Shown here one piece after another: positions 7,117 through 16,279 of a stretch of 29,954 bases of DNA. Source of the stretch: an uncultured Caulobacteraceae bacterium (GTDB taxonomy: Bacteria; Pseudomonadota; Alphaproteobacteria; Caulobacterales; TH1-2). The position numbers and the translations under genes are program-made. Within the stretch, counting starts at the first letter, position 1. Every line of letters begins with the position of its first letter. The notes beneath the pieces were generated by a model. The model worked only from the letters and a program-made list of their open reading frames with translations. It had not been told where the DNA came from and made no database searches. The stretch lies in contig CALBST010000283.1 in the NCBI GenBank assembly GCA_937967425.1, positions 1-29,954 on the forward strand. The letters run 5' to 3'.

Positions 7117-10100
7117 GCATAGGCCTGAAGGGCTCGAACGCCTAGGGGCGCCCCGGCTTTGAGCAACCGGATGGCCTGGATGGCCGCCCGCGCGCCGGAA
7201 ACAGTCGTATAATAGGGAATGTTCTGCACCAGCGCCGTGCGACGGATTGAATAGCTGTCCCGATAGGATTGGGCGCCCTCGGTTGTGTTGAAGACCAGCT
7301 GAACCTCGCCGTTCTTCATGGCGTCAACGATGTGGGGGCGGCCTTCGGCGACCTTGTTGGTCTTCTGGACCTCGATCCCTTTGCTGCTGAGGTAATCGGC
7401 GGTGCCGCCGGTCGCCATCACGCGGAAGCCCAGCTCGATCAGGTCCTTGGCGACTGGTACGAGCGCCGGCTTGTCGGCGTTCTTCACCGAGATGAAGCAG
7501 CAGCCTTCGACGGGCAGATTGATGCCAGAGGCGATCTGGCTCTTGGCGAAGGCGGCGACGAAGCTTTCGTCGAGACCCATGACCTCGCCGGTCGAGCGCA
7601 TTTCCGGGCCGAGTACCGGATCGACGCCGGGGAAGCGCGCGAACGGAAAGACGGCTTCCTTCACAGCAACATGCTTCTTCGAGGGCCGGTCTAGCTTCAG
7701 CTCCTTCAGCTTCACGCCGGCCATGACTTTTGCCGCGGCCGCCGCGATCGGGCGATTGATCGCCTTCGCCACGAACGGGGCGGTGCGCGAGGCGCGCGGG
7801 TTGGCTTCGAGGATGAAAATCTCGTCGTCCTTCACCGCGAACTGAATGTTGATCAGGCCGCGGACGTCGAGCGCAAGCGCGAGCTTCTTCGTCTGCGTCT
7901 CAATCTCGTCGACCAGCTTTTTTGGCAGTGAGTAGGGCGGCAGCGCGCAGGCGCTATCGCCCGAGTGCACGCCGGCTTCCTCGATGTGCTCCATGACGCC
8001 GGCGACGAACACATCGTCGCCGTCGCAGATGGCGTCGACATCGACTTCGATGGCGTCGCGCAGATAGCGATCCACGAGCAGGGGTTTCTTTTCTGAAACT
8101 GCGAGCTCGGTCGGTCCGCCGAGTGCGCGGGAGACACGTGCGATGTATTCGTCCAGCTCGCCCTCGTTGTGCACGATCTGCATGGCGAGCCCGCCGAGGA
8201 CGTAGGAGGGGCGCAGCATCACCGGATAGCCGATTTTTGCGGCGCCGGCGCGCGCGGCGTCGGGCGATGGCGCGATGGTGTTTTCCGGTTGCTTCAGGCC
8301 AATCTTGCGCAGGAGCGCCTGGAAGCGATCGCGGTCTTCGGCCAGATCGATGGCGTCGACGCTGGTGCCGAGGATCGGCGCGCCTTCGTCAGCCAGCGGT
8401 TGAGCGAGTTTCAGCGGTGTTTGACCGCCGAACTGCACGATCAGGCCTTGAACCGTACCGCGCGACTTCTCCGTCTCGACGATTTCGAGAACGTCTTCGG
8501 TTGTCAGCGGCTCGAAGTAGAGGCGGTCCGAAGTGTCGTAGTCGGTCGAAACCGTCTCCGGATTGCAATTGACCATGATCGACTCGACGCCGATCTCCGC
8601 ACACGCGAACGCGGCGTGGCAGCAGCAATAATCGAACTCGATGCCCTGGCCGATACGGTTCGGCCCGCCGCCGAGGATGATGATCTTGTTGCGGTCGCTC
8701 GGATCCGCCTCGCAATCGGCGACATCGGAGCCGTACGCCGGAAACTCATACGTCGAATACATATACGGCGTCGTCGCGCGGAATTCGGCGGCGCAGCTAT
8801 CGATGCGCTTGAACTGCGGGCGTACGCCGAGTTTGCGGCGCGCCGCGCGCACATCGCGTTCACGTTGGCCGGTGAGCTTGGCGAGGCGCGCATCGGAGAA
8901 GCCCTGCGCCTTCAGCGCGCGGAACGCGACGGCGTCCTTCGGCAGCCCGTTGGCGCGGATTTCGGCCTCTTTTTCGATGATTTCAGCGATCTGGCGCACG
9001 AACCATGGATCGAAGTGCGATGCCGCGCAGATGTCCTCGACGCTCAGCCCGCGGCGCAGCGCTTCAGCGCAAACAAGCAAGCGATCGGATTTCGGCGTCA
9101 CCAGGCGCGCGCGCACGGCGGCGCGGCCGTTGTCTTCATCCGACGCGCCTTCGATGTCGATCTCGTCCAAGCCGGTGAGGCCGGTGTCGAGCGAGCGCAG
9201 CGCCTTTTGCAGCGATTCCTGGAAGGTTCGCCCGATCGCCATCGCTTCGCCGACTGACTTCATCGACGTGGTGAGCGTCGTGTCCGAGCCTTGGAAGCGT
9301 TCGAACGCAAAGCGCGGGATCTTGGTGACGACGTAGTCGATCGTCGGCTCGAAGCTCGCCGGCATCGCGCCGCCGGTGATGTCGTTGGCGATTTCGTCGA
9401 GCGTGTAGCCGATTGCGCACTTGGCGGCGACTTTCGCGATCGGAAAGCCGGTGGCCTTCGAGGCTAGCGCCGAACTCCGCGACACACGCGGGTTCATTTC
9501 GATAACCACCATGCGGCCGTTTGCAGGATTCACGGCGAACTGCACGTTGGAACCGCCGGTCTCGACGCCGATCTCGCGCAGCACCGCGATCGAAGCGTTG
9601 CGCATGATCTGATATTCGCGATCCGTCAGCGTCAGCGCCGGCGCCACGGTGATCGAGTCGCCCGTGTGCACGCCCATCGGATCGATGTTCTCGATCGAGC
9701 AGACGATGATGCAATTATCCGCGCGGTCGCGGACGACCTCCATCTCGTATTCTTTCCAGCCGATGATGCTTTCTTCGACCAGAATTTCCGAGATTGGCGA
9801 AGCGGAGAGGCCGCGCTCAACGATCTCTTTGAACTCTTCCAGATTGTAGGCCACGCCGCCGCCCAGGCCGCCAAGCGTCAGCGATGGGCGAATGATCGAA
9901 GGCAGCTGCACGTGTTCAAGCGCCTCTAGCGCTTGCTCCATCGTGTTGACCAAACGCGAGCGCGGGCTCTCAAGCCCGATCTTATCCATTGCATCGCGGA
10001 ACTTCATCCGGTGCTCGGCCTTCTCGATCACGTCGGCCTTCGCGCCAATCATCTCGACGCCGTGCTTGGCCAACACGCCGGTACGCTCCAACGTCAGCGC

Positions 10101-10394
10101 ACAGTTCAATGCCGTTTGTCCGCCCATTGTCGGCAGCAGCGCGTCCGGCTTTTCCTTCGCGATGATCTTTTCGACCGTCTCGGGCGTGATCGGCTCGATG
10201 TAGGTCGCGTGCGCTAGTCCCGGATCGGTCATGATCGTCGCCGGGTTCGAGTTCACGAGGATGACGCGATAGCCCTCGGCCTTCAGCACCTTCACGGCTT
10301 GAACGCCGGAATAATCGAACTCGCACGCCTGGCCGATAATGATCGGCCCGGCCCCAATGATCAGGATCGAGTTGATGTCTGTACGTTTCGGCAT
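7113..10394 (-). CDS. carB: Carbamoyl-phosphate synthase large subunit
   Basis: This is the large, ATP-using subunit of carbamoyl-phosphate synthase, which supplies carbamoyl phosphate for pyrimidine and arginine synthesis. The 1093-residue protein shows the internal duplication typical of CarB. The first half has [17 protein letters not shown] near 14-30 and an ATP-grasp segment [11 protein letters not shown]; the second half starts with [14 protein letters not shown] near 575. The C-terminal MGS-like allosteric domain contains [10 protein letters not shown] near 990. The frame is open upstream to 10433, but the ATG at 10394 has a GGAG site and starts with the family sequence MPKRTDI. The small subunit carA is not in this window. 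It is the first gene of a probable carB-greA-ELM1 unit. Confidence 0.97.
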   Translation of the reverse strand: MPKRTDINSILIIGAGPIIIGQACEFDYSGVQAVKVLKAEGYRVILVNSNPATIMTDPGLAHATYIEPITPETVEKIIAKEKPDALLPTMGGQTALNCALTLERTGVLAKHGVEMIGAKADVIEKAEHRMKFRDAMDKIGLESPRSRLVNTMEQALEALEHVQLPSIIRPSLTLGGLGGGVAYNLEEFKEIVERGLSASPISEILVEESIIGWKEYEMEVVRDRADNCIIVCSIENIDPMGVHTGDSITVAPALTLTDREYQIMRNASIAVLREIGVETGGSNVQFAVNPANGRMVVIEMNPRVSRSSALASKATGFPIAKVAAKCAIGYTLDEIANDITGGAMPASFEPTIDYVVTKIPRFAFERFQGSDTTLTTSMKSVGEAMAIGRTFQESLQKALRSLDTGLTGLDEIDIEGASDEDNGRAAVRARLVTPKSDRLLVCAEALRRGLSVEDICAASHFDPWFVRQIAEIIEKEAEIRANGLPKDAVAFRALKAQGFSDARLAKLTGQRERDVRAARRKLGVRPQFKRIDSCAAEFRATTPYMYSTYEFPAYGSDVADCEADPSDRNKIIILGGGPNRIGQGIEFDYCCCHAAFACAEIGVESIMVNCNPETVSTDYDTSDRLYFEPLTTEDVLEIVETEKSRGTVQGLIVQFGGQTPLKLAQPLADEGAPILGTSVDAIDLAEDRDRFQALLRKIGLKQPENTIAPSPDAARAGAAKIGYPVMLRPSYVLGGLAMQIVHNEGELDEYIARVSRALGGPTELAVSEKKPLLVDRYLRDAIEVDVDAICDGDDVFVAGVMEHIEEAGVHSGDSACALPPYSLPKKLVDEIETQTKKLALALDVRGLINIQFAVKDDEIFILEANPRASRTAPFVAKAINRPIAAAAAKVMAGVKLKELKLDRPSKKHVAVKEAVFPFARFPGVDPVLGPEMRSTGEVMGLDESFVAAFAKSQIASGINLPVEGCCFISVKNADKPALVPVAKDLIELGFRVMATGGTADYLSSKGIEVQKTNKVAEGRPHIVDAMKNGEVQLVFNTTEGAQSYRDSYSIRRTALVQNIPYYTTVSGARAAIQAIRLLKAGAPLGVRALQAYA

Positions 10395-10526
10395 GCGTCT
10401 CCGCCCGCGTTCAGCGGCTAAGAATCGATCCATTCAGCGGATCGCGCGTGCTTAAGCCCCTGGGCCTTGCCGTGCAAGGGCAGGGCAGCCTTACGTTGCT
10501 GCAACCGCCCCTGCACGTTCCCGTCC

Positions 10527-11405
10527 TCAGACGGTCGCGGCCTTGTGTGGCCGCAACGCCGCCACCACCAACAGTCCGATCGCCAGTGCGAGATAGCCGC
10601 CGATGCCGACGATGCCGTTCCACGGGAATGTCGGATTGGAGATGGCGGCGATGGTCAGGCCGCCGAGGGCGTTGAACATGCCGTGGAAAAGACCGGCGCT
10701 CCACACGGAGTTCGTACGGTCGCGGATCAGCGTCATCAGCGGCGACAGCAGCATGCAGAAGATCACAAACAGCCCGACACCCATGAGGCGATCGTTCGGA
10801 TCGGGATAGTTGTGGCCGACGAGATAGATCATCGGCGCGTGCCAGAAGCCCCACACCAGGCCTGTGCCCAGCGACGCGCGCCAGAAGCCGGCGGGGCGCC
10901 ACAGATGATGCAGATAACCGCGCCAGCCGAGTTCTTCGGTGAAGGTGAGGATAAGCCAGTTCACCAAACCACCGACGACAATCGACATGCCGATGATGAA
11001 CGCTGTGCTCAGAACGAAGGGCGGGACCTGAGAAAGATCCTGACCTTGCGCCTCCGCGGCGGCGGCGGCTGAGGTTCCGATGTCGACATAGGTGCGATCC
11101 GAAAGCGCCAGCGTAAGCGCGACTGAACCGGCGGCAAGCGCGATCGGCGCCAGCCACGCGACCATCCACCACCAGCTCCAGCGTCCGCCAAGGCCGAGCG
11201 CTTTCACGCGCTGCCCCTTCTCGAAGGCAAAGGCGCAGATCAGGGCCGCGACGGTTGGGCCTACCATGGAAATGCCGAGCAGGAGCACCGCCGTTTGCGG
11301 CGATTGCTCGTGCAGACCCATGCTCCAGCCAGTGATCACGATGGCCCAGGTCACCGCGTAGGCGATCGCCAGGAAAATTATGGACTTCGCAGTCGTGGAC
11401 ATCAT
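10527..11405 (-). CDS. CPBP-family intramembrane glutamic metalloprotease-like protein
   Basis: This is a 292-residue polytopic membrane protein of the CPBP (CaaX protease / bacteriocin-processing, 'Abi') family. The three diagnostic motifs are intact: EELGWRGY (E157, E158, R162), GFWHAP with H189, and FHGMFNA with H241 and N245. About seven or eight hydrophobic segments are visible. It is the last gene of an apparent operon: its ATGATG start overlaps the end of the ribbon-helix-helix gene by 4 nt. Family members have varied roles, including prenyl-protein processing and peptide immunity, and the substrate here is unknown. The 132 bp between this gene and carB contain only a weak CCTTGC/GCAAGG hairpin. 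Confidence 0.92.
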   Translation of the reverse strand: MMSTTAKSIIFLAIAYAVTWAIVITGWSMGLHEQSPQTAVLLLGISMVGPTVAALICAFAFEKGQRVKALGLGGRWSWWWMVAWLAPIALAAGSVALTLALSDRTYVDIGTSAAAAAEAQGQDLSQVPPFVLSTAFIIGMSIVVGGLVNWLILTFTEELGWRGYLHHLWRPAGFWRASLGTGLVWGFWHAPMIYLVGHNYPDPNDRLMGVGLFVIFCMLLSPLMTLIRDRTNSVWSAGLFHGMFNALGGLTIAAISNPTFPWNGIVGIGGYLALAIGLLVVAALRPHKAATV

Positions 11406-11593
11406 TCACCCCCGTCTTTGTCGTTGCCAGTTGTCGTTTCCCCAAGCTTTACGCCTCTGGCGCGCAGCGCTTCGCGCAGCAGGAATTCGATCTCGGCGTT
11501 GACGCTGCGCAATTCTGCGCTCGCCAGTCTGGCGACGGCGTCGTGGAGCGCGGGATCAAGTCTGAGCGCGAAAGCTTTGCGGTCGGACGCCAT
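11402..11593 (-). CDS. Small Arc-like ribbon-helix-helix DNA-binding protein
   Basis: This 63-residue protein has the layout of an Arc/MetJ-type ribbon-helix-helix dimer: a short beta strand (KAFALRLD, 6-13), helix A (PALHDAVARLASAE, 14-27) and helix B after the turn RSVNAEIEFLLREALRA (29-45), then a short charged tail. Such proteins are usually repressors that bind palindromic operators in their own promoter. The start has a strong GAGGAG site inside the last codons of the SPFH gene, 8 nt of spacing separates the genes, and its stop overlaps the CPBP start. A 12-bp palindrome in the operon promoter is a natural candidate target (inference). No toxin gene accompanies it. Confidence 0.85.
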   Translation of the reverse strand: MASDRKAFALRLDPALHDAVARLASAELRSVNAEIEFLLREALRARGVKLGETTTGNDKDGGE

Positions 11594-11601
11594 CAGCTCC
11601 T

Positions 11602-12492
11602 CTATTGATAGAGCGAACCTGCGTTCACGACCGGTTGCGCGTCGCGATCGCCGCAGAGCACGACCAAAAGATTGGACACCATCGTGGCGCGGCGTTCGTC
11701 GTCGAGCTTGACGATATCGCGCTCATTGAGCTGATCGAGCGCGTGCTGCACCATCTCGACGGCGCCTTGCACGATGTAGCGGCGCGCGGCGAGCACAGCT
11801 TCGGCTTGCTGGCGACGCAACATGGCGCTGGCGATTTCCGGCGCATAGGCGAGGTGGCTCAGCTTGCTTTCGTCGACCACCACGCCGGCGACCGCGACGC
11901 GTTCCTGCAGCTTCTCGCGCAGCAAATTCGACACCTGATCGGCATCGCCGCGCAGAGTGGGCTCGTCATCTTCGGCATGGTCATACGAGAAGTGCGAAGC
12001 GATCTCGCGCACTGCGGTTTCGATCTGGATGTCGACGAAGGTCTGATATTCGTCGACATCGAACAGCGCTTGCGCCGTGTCGGTGACGCGCCAGACCACG
12101 ACAGCCGCGATCTCGATCGGATTGCCGCGCTTGTCGTTAACTTTGAGCTTTTCGCCGGTGACGTTGCGGACGCGCAGGCTGATCTTCTTGCGCGAATACC
12201 AGGGCAGCACCCAGCGGAGACCCGGCTGGCGGTCGGTGCCTTTGTAGTTGCCGAAGAGCGTGATCGCCGCGCCTTCGTTTGGCTGCAGCGTGTAGAAGCC
12301 GCAGATCACCAGGGTGAAGGCTAGCGACAGCACCAAAACGGACGTGAGAGTCGCGCCGCTTTCGTAGCGGATGAGCTCGATCACCATCCACACCAGCGCC
12401 ACCAGCAGCAGAAGGCTGACCAGCAGCATCAGCCCACCATTGGACGTATTGGCTTTGCGTTCTTGCGTCCGATTCAACTCAACTGCGGCCAT
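11602..12492 (-). CDS. SPFH/Band 7 domain membrane protein
   Basis: This is a 296-residue SPFH (stomatin/prohibitin/flotillin) family protein. Two hydrophobic segments at the N-terminus (about 19-41 and 49-67) anchor it, followed by the SPFH core beginning at YTLQPNEGAAITLFGNYKGT (67-86) and GLRWVLPWY. A helical region with REIASHFSYDHAEDD and QAEAVLAARRYIVQGAVEMVQ follows. SPFH proteins form oligomeric rings or microdomains that often regulate membrane proteases. That makes the downstream CPBP protease a plausible partner, but this is inference. I chose the ATG at 12492 over one 15 nt earlier because GAGAGGG lies 6 nt upstream of it and would be inside the frame of the earlier start. Confidence 0.92.
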   Translation of the reverse strand: MAAVELNRTQERKANTSNGGLMLLVSLLLLVALVWMVIELIRYESGATLTSVLVLSLAFTLVICGFYTLQPNEGAAITLFGNYKGTDRQPGLRWVLPWYSRKKISLRVRNVTGEKLKVNDKRGNPIEIAAVVVWRVTDTAQALFDVDEYQTFVDIQIETAVREIASHFSYDHAEDDEPTLRGDADQVSNLLREKLQERVAVAGVVVDESKLSHLAYAPEIASAMLRRQQAEAVLAARRYIVQGAVEMVQHALDQLNERDIVKLDDERRATMVSNLLVVLCGDRDAQPVVNAGSLYQ

Positions 12493-12515
12493 GACATACC
12501 CTCTCATGCCATCAA

Positions 12516-12527
12516 AGTGATATCACT
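12516..12527 (-). promoter_or_regulatory. Perfect 12-bp palindrome at the SPFH operon promoter
   Basis: AGTGATATCACT is its own reverse complement and lies 24 bp upstream of the SPFH start codon. It directly follows a probable -10 (TATTAG, 12528-12533, minus strand), which sits about 15 bp from a TTGCGC -35-like element (12549-12554). The palindrome therefore covers the expected transcription start, a classic repressor position. Binding by the operon's own ribbon-helix-helix protein is inference. Confidence 0.6.
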
Positions 12528-12650
12528 CTAATAGCAAAAAGTTCCCTGGCGCAAGCGAAATCGGCGTCGTTCACCATGCTTCCAAAGCCGGTGTTAAGCG
12601 CAATCTGATACCCCAGACCATCGGCTAAGGGTCCGTTTTTGAGGCGGAAA

Positions 12651-14480
12651 ATGGTTATCGGGCGGTTCACCAAGAAGCGTACGACGCGTGCGATGCTGCA
12701 CGATCGCGCGGGCAACGTGGCGATGATGTGGGCGCTGATGGGCACGGTGCTGATCGGCTTGGTCGGTCTGACGGTGGATTTCACCCGTGCTCAGGGCATC
12801 CGCAACGCCATGCAGAACGCAGCCGATGGCGCGGCGCTGGTGGCTGAGCGCAGCTCGAACCAATCCATGGCCGCGCGCACCGCCGCGGCGCGCGCGTTCT
12901 TCGATGCCGAGATCGGCGACATGATCTCCGGCGTGACGTTCACCGTCACACAATTGGCGGATGGCGGACACCGCGTCGATGTCTCGGCGCCCATGCCCAT
13001 GAGCTTGGCGCGCATCATCAGTGACGATCCCTGGAACATCGCGGTCGTCGCCGAGGCGCAGGCCAACGCGAGCCCGCCGATCGAAGTGGCGCTGGTGCTC
13101 GACAACACCGGCTCGATGTCGAACGACATGCAGGCGTTGCGCGATGCCGCCAGCGATCTCGTCGACGATTTGCTTTCGCTGGATGGCGACACCGTGCGCG
13201 TGGCGCTCGTTCCATTCGTGGCGCAAGTGAACATCGGCAACAGCCAGGCTCACATGGCTTGGATGGATACGGCCGGCAACGCCGCCTATAACGGCGAGAT
13301 CCTGGAAGATCGTGCGATCGCTTACCGCACTTGGCAATCAAGCTTCGGCAACAATTGTCAGAATCTCTCGACGCTCCCGTTCACAGGATACAGTGGTCCT
13401 TACCGGATCACTTGGCGGCGCGGCGATGCTTCTGTGCTTGGTTCTCTGTTTGGCAGTTCAGGGGGCCAATCAAGTCGTTGCTACGCATGGACGCCGGAAG
13501 ATGGCATCAATCATTTCGAGTTGTTCAATCTGATTTCGAATGAAACCTGGAAAGGTTGCGTCGAAGCGCGTCCGGAACCTTACGACGTCAACGACGCGAC
13601 GCCGACGCCGAGCAACCCGGACACGATGTTTGTGCCGTTCTTCTGGGTCGATACAGTCGATGGCATCAGCGGCTTGTCGTCGTCAAACTCTTACATCACC
13701 GACAGCCAGGGCAATATTTCGGGCGCGACTATGAGCACGCGCATGGCGTCGGGTAGCACGACGACAGGCGAGCGCGCGCAAGCGCAAACCTTCAACCCGT
13801 TCAAGTATCGCAACAACACTGCCTCGATTGATACCACCGCGCCTACCACGCGCGGTCCGAACCGCGGGTGTCCAACCCCGATCGTGCCGCTGACCACGAA
13901 CAGGGCGACGATGCAAGCCGCGGTCGCCGGGATGCAACACTGGAACGGCGGCGGCACCAATCAGGCTGAAGGCTTGGCTTGGGGCTGGCGCGTGCTCTCA
14001 CCAAACGCGCCGTTCACCGAGGGCGAGGCCTTCAACGCCGCGCGCGACAACGTCCGCAAAGTCATTGTGCTGATGTCGGACGGCGAGAACACCAACGTCG
14101 GCTCCGACCCGGTGCTGGATAGTGATTACTCGGCCTACAATCATTTGGGCGTGTGGACCGAACTCGCGGATGGCGGCAATTTGGGGCAGCTCGTAAGCGG
14201 CATCGTGCGCGGCATTCTCGCGCCGCAATATCGTCGCAACATCACTTCGTCCGGTAGCTACGTCACCTACGTCAACAACCGCCAGCGCCAAGTCTGCGAT
14301 AACATCAAGGCGGCCGGCATCGAGATCTACGTCGTGCGCTTCCGCAATGGCGACGACAGCGTCATGCGCTACTGCGCCTCCGGCGATGATCACTATTTCA
14401 ACGCCAACAATGCCAGTGAACTCGCCGCGGCATTTGACGCTATCGGCACCGGCATCGGCGCGCTGCGCCTGACGCGCTAA
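12651..14480 (+). CDS. TadG-like pilus assembly protein with VWA domain
   Basis: This 609-residue protein has a TadE/TadG-like N-terminus (DRAGNVAMMWALMG, then a TM helix at about 23-43 and NAADGAALVAE) and a von Willebrand factor A domain. The MIDAS motif is DNTGSM (151-156), and VLMSDGEN near 470-477 is the second VWA hallmark. The two are about 320 residues apart, so a large insertion containing several cysteines lies inside the VWA fold. The protein is expected to sit in the inner membrane with its bulk in the periplasm. I prefer ATG 12651 over the in-frame TTG 12 nt upstream because GAGGCGG precedes the ATG. No other tad genes are present, so its link to pili is family knowledge only. 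Confidence 0.85.
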   Translation: MVIGRFTKKRTTRAMLHDRAGNVAMMWALMGTVLIGLVGLTVDFTRAQGIRNAMQNAADGAALVAERSSNQSMAARTAAARAFFDAEIGDMISGVTFTVTQLADGGHRVDVSAPMPMSLARIISDDPWNIAVVAEAQANASPPIEVALVLDNTGSMSNDMQALRDAASDLVDDLLSLDGDTVRVALVPFVAQVNIGNSQAHMAWMDTAGNAAYNGEILEDRAIAYRTWQSSFGNNCQNLSTLPFTGYSGPYRITWRRGDASVLGSLFGSSGGQSSRCYAWTPEDGINHFELFNLISNETWKGCVEARPEPYDVNDATPTPSNPDTMFVPFFWVDTVDGISGLSSSNSYITDSQGNISGATMSTRMASGSTTTGERAQAQTFNPFKYRNNTASIDTTAPTTRGPNRGCPTPIVPLTTNRATMQAAVAGMQHWNGGGTNQAEGLAWGWRVLSPNAPFTEGEAFNAARDNVRKVIVLMSDGENTNVGSDPVLDSDYSAYNHLGVWTELADGGNLGQLVSGIVRGILAPQYRRNITSSGSYVTYVNNRQRQVCDNIKAAGIEIYVVRFRNGDDSVMRYCASGDDHYFNANNASELAAAFDAIGTGIGALRLTR

Positions 14481-14500
14481 AGAGGGCGGCGGCCCTAGGC

Positions 14501-16180
14501 CTATTGCGGCGCTTGGAAGTTCACGGCGATGCGTGTCGATGAACCCACCGCGCTTGAGCCGTCGGACAGTGTGGCGCGGGCGCGATAGGAGTTGGCGGCG
14601 CTGAGCGCGGCGCGCCCGAAGCCCGCGCCTGACGGTGTCTCGGACGCAACCGAGCAGCTGACCGAGAGATCGCCAAGCACGCGGCAATCCAGCACGACAC
14701 GGCCGCCGACCCCGTCATTCAACGCCGAACGCGGATAAAGATCCGCGATACGGCGCGACGAAGGACGTTGCGCCCAGACGACAGTCCCGGTCGGGGGACG
14801 TTGAGCTTGTTGTGGCGTGGCTGAGCCGAGGATCGATGGCTCGACGTTCGCGGTCTGCGGCGCGGCCGGCGATGGGCCGAGCGGCACGACGTTGCCTTGG
14901 ATGGAATTCGGAGAGAGCGGCACCGGCCCACTGTTCGGTGCGGCGGCGTTGTTATTGGGATTGGCGGCGGTTTGCTGCGGCTCGCGGCGCGGCTGCTCGC
15001 GCTCGACAGTGCGCTGCGGCTCTTCGCGGGTGGCGCGCTGTGGTTGCTCGCGCTCACTGCGCGCCGCCTGCGTCTGCCGGTCGGGGCGGTTGGTCACCGC
15101 TTGCGAGAGCGGCACGCTCGGCGCTTCTTCGAGTTCAGAGAACTCCTCGCCGCCGGCGGTTTCTTCAATCGGCGCGGCTTGCGTTTCGAGCGCTTGCTCA
15201 GTCGCCGGCGGCGTGCCCATGCCGCCGCCAAAATAGAGGCCGCCGAAGAGAGCCGCACCGCCAAGCAGTGCAATCAAGACAAAGGCGCGCAGCGGTCCGC
15301 CTTGGCCTTTCGGCGGATCGCGCAGATCGCGCGTGTAGTCGCGATCGATGGGCGGACGCCGCGAAGGTTGAAGCGGCGGGTCAAGGCGGCGTTGCGTTGG
15401 CGGCAGCGCACCGTCGCGGCGCGGTGGCGGATCGGCGCGGCGCGGCGCTTCGGCGCGCGGCGCCGGTTGGCGAACAGTGGGACGCGGCGGCGCTGCGGGC
15501 GCCTCGCCCGGGCCGGTCAGCTGTTTCAAGCGGAGTTCGGCGACTTCGGAGAACGCGCCATCGGGGCCGTAGCGAGCCAGATAATCCATGAAGTCCGCCG
15601 GATTGCGGCTGTCGCGGATCGCGCGCCAGTGCTCCGCCTCCGAACCCAGCGGATCGGATGACGGTGGTACGCGATAGCTTTGCGGCGGCTCCGGCGGCGC
15701 GCGATATTGCGGCTCTTGCCGGCGCGGCGGCGGTTCAGCCTGGATCGCCGTGCGGCGTGGCGGGGGCGGGGGATCGTAATCGCGGCTTTCGCGCTGCGTT
15801 GCTCCGACGCCGGCGCGCGCTGCGTTCACCATGCGGTCGACGGCGAAGAAGAGCGGATCGAGCGCGGGATCGTTGGGATCGCCATCCCAGCGCGAGAGGT
15901 CAAAAGCAGGGGACTCGCCGATACTTGAGGGCGGCGGCGGTTCTATCAGGCTCGCGACCACCGCCTTGTTGGCGTTGATCACGCGTTGGGCCGCATCGAG
16001 GAATGGCCGAGAGCGGATCGAGGCCTGCGACCAGACGACGACGCCGGCGCCGCTCGAACGCAGCGCGCCATCGCTCGAAGGCGCTCCACCAATTGAGAAA
16101 CCGGCAGCCTCGAACATGTCCGCAAGCGCCTTAGCCTGCGGTTCGTCCTCGCGGACACAAACTATGAGTACGTCCGCCAT
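14501..16180 (-). CDS. TIR-like / transmembrane / TonB C-terminal fusion protein
   Basis: This 559-residue protein has an unusual architecture. Residues 2-120 resemble a TIR domain: first strand DVLIVCVREDEPQAKALADMF, GVVVWSQASIRSR (46-58) and FDLSRWDGDP (93-102). A proline/arginine-rich linker follows, then a short helical motif EAEHWRAIRDSRNPADFMDYLARY (181-204, given here in two parts: EAEHWRAIRD and SRNPADFMDYLARY), another Pro/Arg-rich linker, one TM helix (about 297-319), a Gln/Glu/Arg-rich stretch with EQPQR-like repeats (377-400), and a TonB C-terminal-like domain (about 468-557). The catalytic Glu of NAD-cleaving TIR domains appears replaced (LDAAQ), suggesting a scaffold role. The start has AGGAGA 5 nt upstream. 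It is convergent with the TadG-like gene (20-bp gap). The TIR portion should be cytoplasmic and the TonB part periplasmic. Confidence 0.8.
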   Translation of the reverse strand: MADVLIVCVREDEPQAKALADMFEAAGFSIGGAPSSDGALRSSGAGVVVWSQASIRSRPFLDAAQRVINANKAVVASLIEPPPPSSIGESPAFDLSRWDGDPNDPALDPLFFAVDRMVNAARAGVGATQRESRDYDPPPPPRRTAIQAEPPPRRQEPQYRAPPEPPQSYRVPPSSDPLGSEAEHWRAIRDSRNPADFMDYLARYGPDGAFSEVAELRLKQLTGPGEAPAAPPRPTVRQPAPRAEAPRRADPPPRRDGALPPTQRRLDPPLQPSRRPPIDRDYTRDLRDPPKGQGGPLRAFVLIALLGGAALFGGLYFGGGMGTPPATEQALETQAAPIEETAGGEEFSELEEAPSVPLSQAVTNRPDRQTQAARSEREQPQRATREEPQRTVEREQPRREPQQTAANPNNNAAAPNSGPVPLSPNSIQGNVVPLGPSPAAPQTANVEPSILGSATPQQAQRPPTGTVVWAQRPSSRRIADLYPRSALNDGVGGRVVLDCRVLGDLSVSCSVASETPSGAGFGRAALSAANSYRARATLSDGSSAVGSSTRIAVNFQAPQ

Positions 16181-16279
16181 GACGTCTCCTGCGCCCCGTG
16201 CCAGTCACCACCGTGACCGGGATACCACGGAACAAAAGTCATGCCACCCGGCTACGCGCGGCAATACTGTGAATTCGCG

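Noticed and set aside
8169..9257. A 362-codon open frame antisense to carB, and similar long antisense frames over other genes.
   Set aside because: Such frames are the usual consequence of high GC at third codon positions. The sense genes have clear family motifs.
10465..10479. CCTTGC-CGT-GCAAGG hairpin in the carB upstream region as an attenuator or terminator.
   Set aside because: The stem has six pairs and a three-base loop, with no T-run and no leader peptide visible.
11402..11593. A toxin-antitoxin antitoxin gene.
   Set aside because: The ribbon-helix-helix fold fits an antitoxin, but no toxin gene lies next to it. The partners are SPFH and CPBP genes, so an operon repressor is more likely.
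12651..14480. A tad pilus locus.
   Set aside because: Only one TadG-like gene is present. None of the neighbours resembles cpaA-F, tadA-C or pilin genes.
10527..16180. A defence island built from CPBP ('Abi'), SPFH and TIR genes.
   Set aside because: The TIR-like domain seems to lack the catalytic Glu and is tied to a TonB domain. The SPFH-RHH-CPBP set looks like a membrane-maintenance operon. No nuclease, helicase, phage gene or integrase is nearby.
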